A DNA stretch of 64,000 nt from Mucilaginibacter sp. OK098. Lineage in GTDB: Bacteria; Bacteroidota; Bacteroidia; Sphingobacteriales; Sphingobacteriaceae. The number at the start of each line of letters is the position of its first letter. The first letter of the stretch is position 1. Of the stretch, positions 61,091-64,000 are shown piece after piece. The stretch covers positions 595,796 through 659,795 of the forward strand of contig NZ_FRCM01000004.1 of assembly GCF_900142915.1 (NCBI RefSeq), in the 5' to 3' direction. The notes beneath the pieces were generated by a model, which was not told the origin of the DNA, ran no database searches, and saw nothing but the letters and a program-made list of their open reading frames with translations. The position numbers were made by a program, and so were the translations under genes.

Positions 61091-61120
61091 TACCTTTGCA
61101 ATCCCAATTAAGAAATTGGG
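61091..61120 (+). promoter_or_regulatory. rpsA promoter and leader stem-loop
   Basis: TACCTTTG (61091-61098) fits the -7 box. Immediately after it CCCAATT (61103-61109) pairs perfectly with AATTGGG (61114-61120), and GGAGAA (61125-61130) follows, 11 bases before the ATG. The stem is placed where S1 binding or autoregulation of translation could act. Confidence 0.6.
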
Positions 61121-61140
61121 AAAAGGAGAAAATTTATTTA

Positions 61141-63114
61141 ATGGCAAAAAAACAGGAAGCAGAAAAAGAATTAAAAGCTAAAGAAGCTGAACTGGACACG
61201 ATTACGTCGTCTGGTGAAAAAGAAACTATTGAGTCAGAAGCTGATTCAATTTCGATCGAAGAGATCAAATCAAAAATCACTGTTGCAAACGAAGATTTCG
61301 ATTGGGACGCTGATGAGAAAAAGTTTGGCAATTACAGCGACACTGATCGTGAGAAATTCGAGAAAATGTATGATGGAACATTCAGTTCAATCACCAAAGG
61401 CGAAATCATCACAGGTACAGTTGTAAATGTTAACAACAAAGATGTGGTATTAAACATCGGATTTAAATCTGACGGTTTGGTATCAGTATCTGAATTCCGT
61501 GATACACCTGATCTGAAGATCGGTGACACAGTTGAAGTTTTTGTTGAGTCGCAGGAAGATGCTAACGGACAGTTAGTATTATCACGCAAACGTGCAAAAA
61601 CTCAAAAATCATGGGAACGTATTAATTCTGCACTAGACAATGATGAGATCATCACTGGTTTTGTTAAGAGCAGAACTAAGGGCGGTTTGATTGTAGATAT
61701 TATGGGCGTTGAAGCCTTTTTACCAGGTTCACAAATCGACATTAAACCTATCAGGGATTATGACGTTTATGTGGGTAAAACAATGGAGTTCAAAGTTGTT
61801 AAGATCAACCACGAGTTTAAAAACGTAGTGGTATCGCACAAAGTGCTGATCGAAGACGATTTAGAAAACCAAAAAACTGAAATTGTTGCCCGTCTTGAAA
61901 AAGGACAGGTACTTGAAGGAACTGTTAAAAACATTACCGACTTTGGTGTATTCATTGACCTTGGTGGTGTTGACGGTTTATTACACATTACAGATATTTC
62001 ATGGGGCCGCATAGAGCATCCACGCGAAATCTTAGCATTAGATCAGAAGATCAACGTTGTTGTTCTTGATTTTGATGATGAGAAAAAACGTATCGCTTTA
62101 GGCTTAAAACAACTTACTCCACACCCTTGGCAGTCATTAGATGAAAATCTACAGATCGGCTCAAAGGTTAAAGGTAAAATTGTTACTGTTGCTGATTACG
62201 GCGCATTCCTTGAGATCATCCCTGGTGTTGAAGGCTTGATCCACGTATCAGAAATGTCATGGTCACAAAACTTACGTAACCCTCAGGAATTCCTGAAAGT
62301 TGGTGACGAAGTTGAAGCACAAGTGTTAACACTTGACCGCGACGAGCGCAAAATGAGCTTAGGTATTAAGCAATTAACACCTGATCCATGGCAAAATGCT
62401 GCTGAGCGCTACGCAGTTGGCACCCAGCACATCGCTACAGTTAAAAACATGACCAACTTTGGTGTGTTTGTTGAACTGGAAGACGGAATTGACGGATTGA
62501 TCCACATCAGCGACCTTTCATGGTCTAAAAAAGTAAATCACCCTAATGAATTCACTAAAGTTGGTGAAAAATTAGACGTGATAGTTCTTGAGCTTGATGT
62601 TGAGAACCGTAAATTAAGTTTAGGCCACAAACAACTTGAAGAAAACCCTTGGGATACTTTTGAAACCATCTTCACTATTGATTCAATACATGAAGGTACC
62701 GTATTAAAAGTAACTGAAAAAGGTGCAATTGTTGCTTTACCTTACGGTGTTGAAGGCTTTGCGCCTACCAAACACCTGGTTAAAGAAGATGGCAAGAGCT
62801 TAAAAGCTGAAGAAGCTGCTGAGTTCAAGATCATTGAATTTAACAAGGAAAACAAACGCATCGTTATCTCTCACTCACGCATTTGGGAAGAAGCCCGTGC
62901 CGAGCAACGTGTTCAGGAATTTGAAACCCGTAAAAAGGAAGCAAAATCTGCAAGCAACGCTGTGAAAAAAGTGAAAGAATCAGTTGAGAAATCAACTTTA
63001 GGTGATTTGAGCGTATTAGCACAGTTGAAAGAGCAGATGGAAGGTGCTGAAAACAAAGCACGCAAAGCTACTACTACAACAAAGAAAGCTTCTGAAGAAG
63101 AAGCTGCTGAATAA
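61141..63114 (+). CDS. rpsA: 30S ribosomal protein S1
   Basis: 657 residues from the ATG at 61141. An acidic helical N-terminus (about 1-75) precedes six S1 RNA-binding motifs (between about 90 and 575), for example KGQVLEGTVKNITDFGVFID and GVDGLLHITDISWGRIEHP, then a Lys/Ala/Glu-rich tail. S1 helps the small ribosomal subunit bind and unfold mRNA. In Bacteroidota, where Shine-Dalgarno sites are sparse, S1 and AT-rich leaders matter for initiation. A strong terminator follows. Confidence 0.97.
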   Translation: MAKKQEAEKELKAKEAELDTITSSGEKETIESEADSISIEEIKSKITVANEDFDWDADEKKFGNYSDTDREKFEKMYDGTFSSITKGEIITGTVVNVNNKDVVLNIGFKSDGLVSVSEFRDTPDLKIGDTVEVFVESQEDANGQLVLSRKRAKTQKSWERINSALDNDEIITGFVKSRTKGGLIVDIMGVEAFLPGSQIDIKPIRDYDVYVGKTMEFKVVKINHEFKNVVVSHKVLIEDDLENQKTEIVARLEKGQVLEGTVKNITDFGVFIDLGGVDGLLHITDISWGRIEHPREILALDQKINVVVLDFDDEKKRIALGLKQLTPHPWQSLDENLQIGSKVKGKIVTVADYGAFLEIIPGVEGLIHVSEMSWSQNLRNPQEFLKVGDEVEAQVLTLDRDERKMSLGIKQLTPDPWQNAAERYAVGTQHIATVKNMTNFGVFVELEDGIDGLIHISDLSWSKKVNHPNEFTKVGEKLDVIVLELDVENRKLSLGHKQLEENPWDTFETIFTIDSIHEGTVLKVTEKGAIVALPYGVEGFAPTKHLVKEDGKSLKAEEAAEFKIIEFNKENKRIVISHSRIWEEARAEQRVQEFETRKKEAKSASNAVKKVKESVEKSTLGDLSVLAQLKEQMEGAENKARKATTTTKKASEEEAAE

Positions 63115-63139
63115 GTTTTAAATAAATTTTAATTCCTTT

Positions 63140-63172
63140 AAGCCCCTGGTAGCAATACCGGGGGCTTTTTTT
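63140..63172 (+). terminator. rpsA terminator
   Basis: AAGCCCC-t-GGTA pairs with TACC-g-GGGGCTT across GCAA, followed by a T-run; 26 bases after the rpsA stop. Confidence 0.92.
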
Positions 63173-63190
63173 GTTAATATAAATGGCTAT

Positions 63191-63408
63191 TATCGCAGGG
63201 CGTTGCCCTGCGCTGATGAGTTGGCCCCTTTCAGGGCCAGGAAAAGTCGAAAAGAAAACATACCAAGCCCTGAAAGGGCGAAACACGTCAGCGCAGGTCG
63301 AAGGCCTGCGATAATGAGTTGGCCCCTTTCAGGGCCAGGGAAATCGAAAAGAAAACATACCAAGCCCTGAAAGGGCGAAACACGTCAGCGCAGGTCGAAG
63401 GCCTGCGC
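63191..63408. repeat. 98-bp tandem repeat with hairpins
   Basis: Two copies (from 63217 and 63315, period 98) each contain GGCCCCTTTCAGGGCC, GCCCTGAAAGGGC and CGCAGG-tcgaag-GCCTGCG. A related hairpin CGCAGGGC-gtt-GCCCTGCG (63195-63213) precedes them. A repeat of this kind is familiar to me from Bacteroidota intergenic DNA. No gene in this 330-base gap. Confidence 0.8.
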
Positions 63409-63443
63409 GAGAAGATATTGAAAAGGTAAAAAACATCAACATT

Positions 63444-63845
63444 ATGCCCGGAGAAAAAGACCTCAAAGCACTGTTAAAAACCATGAGCCCTAAGCTAAAC
63501 GAAGGCGAATATGTATTTTGCACTACAACCACATTAGATGGTATCGATCCGAATGAAATAATTGGTTTATTTAAAGAAGATGAAGGCTGGACGGTGATAG
63601 TTAATAAAGACCTTGCTGATAAATTAAGCCTCAGCTACTCCTATATTGCAGCCTGGATCACACTAACAATCCATTCATCGTTAGAAGCCGTGGGGCTTAC
63701 AGCAGCTTTCGCAACCGCTCTTGGAAACAAAGGAATAAGCTGTAACGTTGTAGCAGCGTTTTATCACGATCACATTTTTGTTGCCAAAAAAGATGCGGAG
63801 AAAGCGATAGAGGCGTTAACCAATCTATCAAAGGGAGTAATGTAG
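63444..63845 (+). CDS. ACT-domain protein
   Basis: 133 residues: two ACT-like halves (about 20-65 and 70-130), with WTVIVNKDLADK and WITLTIHSSLEAVGLTAAFATAL. Such stand-alone ACT proteins (DUF2241-type) probably bind amino acids. The stop codon lies inside the first bases of the REP-like element that begins at 63841. Confidence 0.85.
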   Translation: MPGEKDLKALLKTMSPKLNEGEYVFCTTTTLDGIDPNEIIGLFKEDEGWTVIVNKDLADKLSLSYSYIAAWITLTIHSSLEAVGLTAAFATALGNKGISCNVVAAFYHDHIFVAKKDAEKAIEALTNLSKGVM

Positions 63846-63935
63846 AGACGCAATGCTTTGCGTCTCCCACATGCTAATTATTGAATTGGTTGATTGAGAT
63901 GCGAAGTTTGAGACGCGAAGCATCGCGTCTCTACA
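63841..63935. repeat. GTAGAGACGC inverted repeat
   Basis: TGTAGAGACGCAATGCTTTG-CGTCTC (63841-63866) and GAGACGCGAAGC-ATCGCGTCTCTACA (63910-63935) are inverted, each with an inner hairpin AGACGC/GCGTCT. A widespread bacterial repeat type, overlapping the end of the ACT gene. Confidence 0.8.
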
Positions 63936-63954
63936 ATCCGGAATGCAAATCCCC

Positions 63955-64000
63955 CTACTTAAACGCCGGGAAAAGCCTCCCGCCATCAAAAATACTTTTC
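63955..64000 (-). CDS. Partial gene running off the right edge (C-terminus only)
   Basis: On the minus strand the last 46 bases read ...KSIFDGGRLFPAFK and stop at 63955. The stretch is protein-like, but only 14 codons are visible, so the call is tentative. Confidence 0.35.
   Translation of the reverse strand, partial: KSIFDGGRLFPAFK

Overview
The window looks like chromosomal DNA of a Bacteroidota of the family Sphingobacteriaceae, most likely Mucilaginibacter or a close relative. This rests on the gene families (DUF4157 protein, SusA-type amylase with maltose phosphorylase, AraC/FtsX permeases, SYLF, DUF1003, DUF2130), on several promoters of the Bacteroidota type (-7 box TAnnTTTG), on the scarcity of Shine-Dalgarno sites and on many small intergenic palindromic repeats. 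The genus is an inference from memory of families; no search was run.

Layout. 0.1-1.7 kb: a DUF4157 (eCIS-core) protein with a second HExxH motif. 1.9-6.7 kb: glycolysis block, with an operon pfkA - degenerate BadF-type kinase - gapA, a divergent NUDIX-winged-helix regulator with a palindrome in the shared promoter, and an intact BadF-type sugar kinase. 7.1-8.5 kb: tRNA-Arg(UCU) followed by one unrecognised gene and a second imperfect copy of the tRNA 3' end plus terminator (possible old integration scar). 8.6-10.5 kb: small orphan membrane genes. 10.6-24.7 kb: a starch/maltose catabolic and glycogen cluster on the minus strand (SusA-like amylase, beta-phosphoglucomutase, GH65 maltose phosphorylase, GH13 amylase, MFS sugar transporter, GH31 glucosidase, branching enzyme GlgB). 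24.9-31.3 kb: mixed small genes including a nucleotidyltransferase-like pair, DUF2130, a sterol desaturase and an alpha/beta hydrolase. 31.6-40.3 kb: BlaI/BlaR1-type regulator pair with a clear operator, a MacB/FtsX-type permease, and a 1222-residue natural fusion of a membrane AraC regulator with a second permease. 42.3-46.5 kb: AT-rich accessory island centred on a Rad50/RloC-like ABC-type ATPase. 46.7-49.9 kb: a REP-associated tyrosine transposase (RAYT) with its terminal REPs, deletion derivatives and short non-autonomous copies. 50-64 kb: penicillin-acylase-like hydrolase, LuxE-type protein, PH/SHOCT protein, tyrS, AcpH-like protein, rpsA and an ACT-domain protein.

How it works together. 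Amylases in the envelope would cut alpha-glucans, the MFS carrier import maltose/maltodextrin, the phosphorylase make beta-glucose-1-phosphate, PgmB convert it to glucose-6-phosphate, and PfkA/GapA carry it through glycolysis, with GlgB storing surplus as glycogen. No SusC/SusD pair is present in the window. The most distinctive parts are the RAYT transposon with its family of internal-deletion copies, the AraC-permease fusion, the apparent pseudokinase wedged between pfkA and gapA, and the ATPase island, which may be a defence system.
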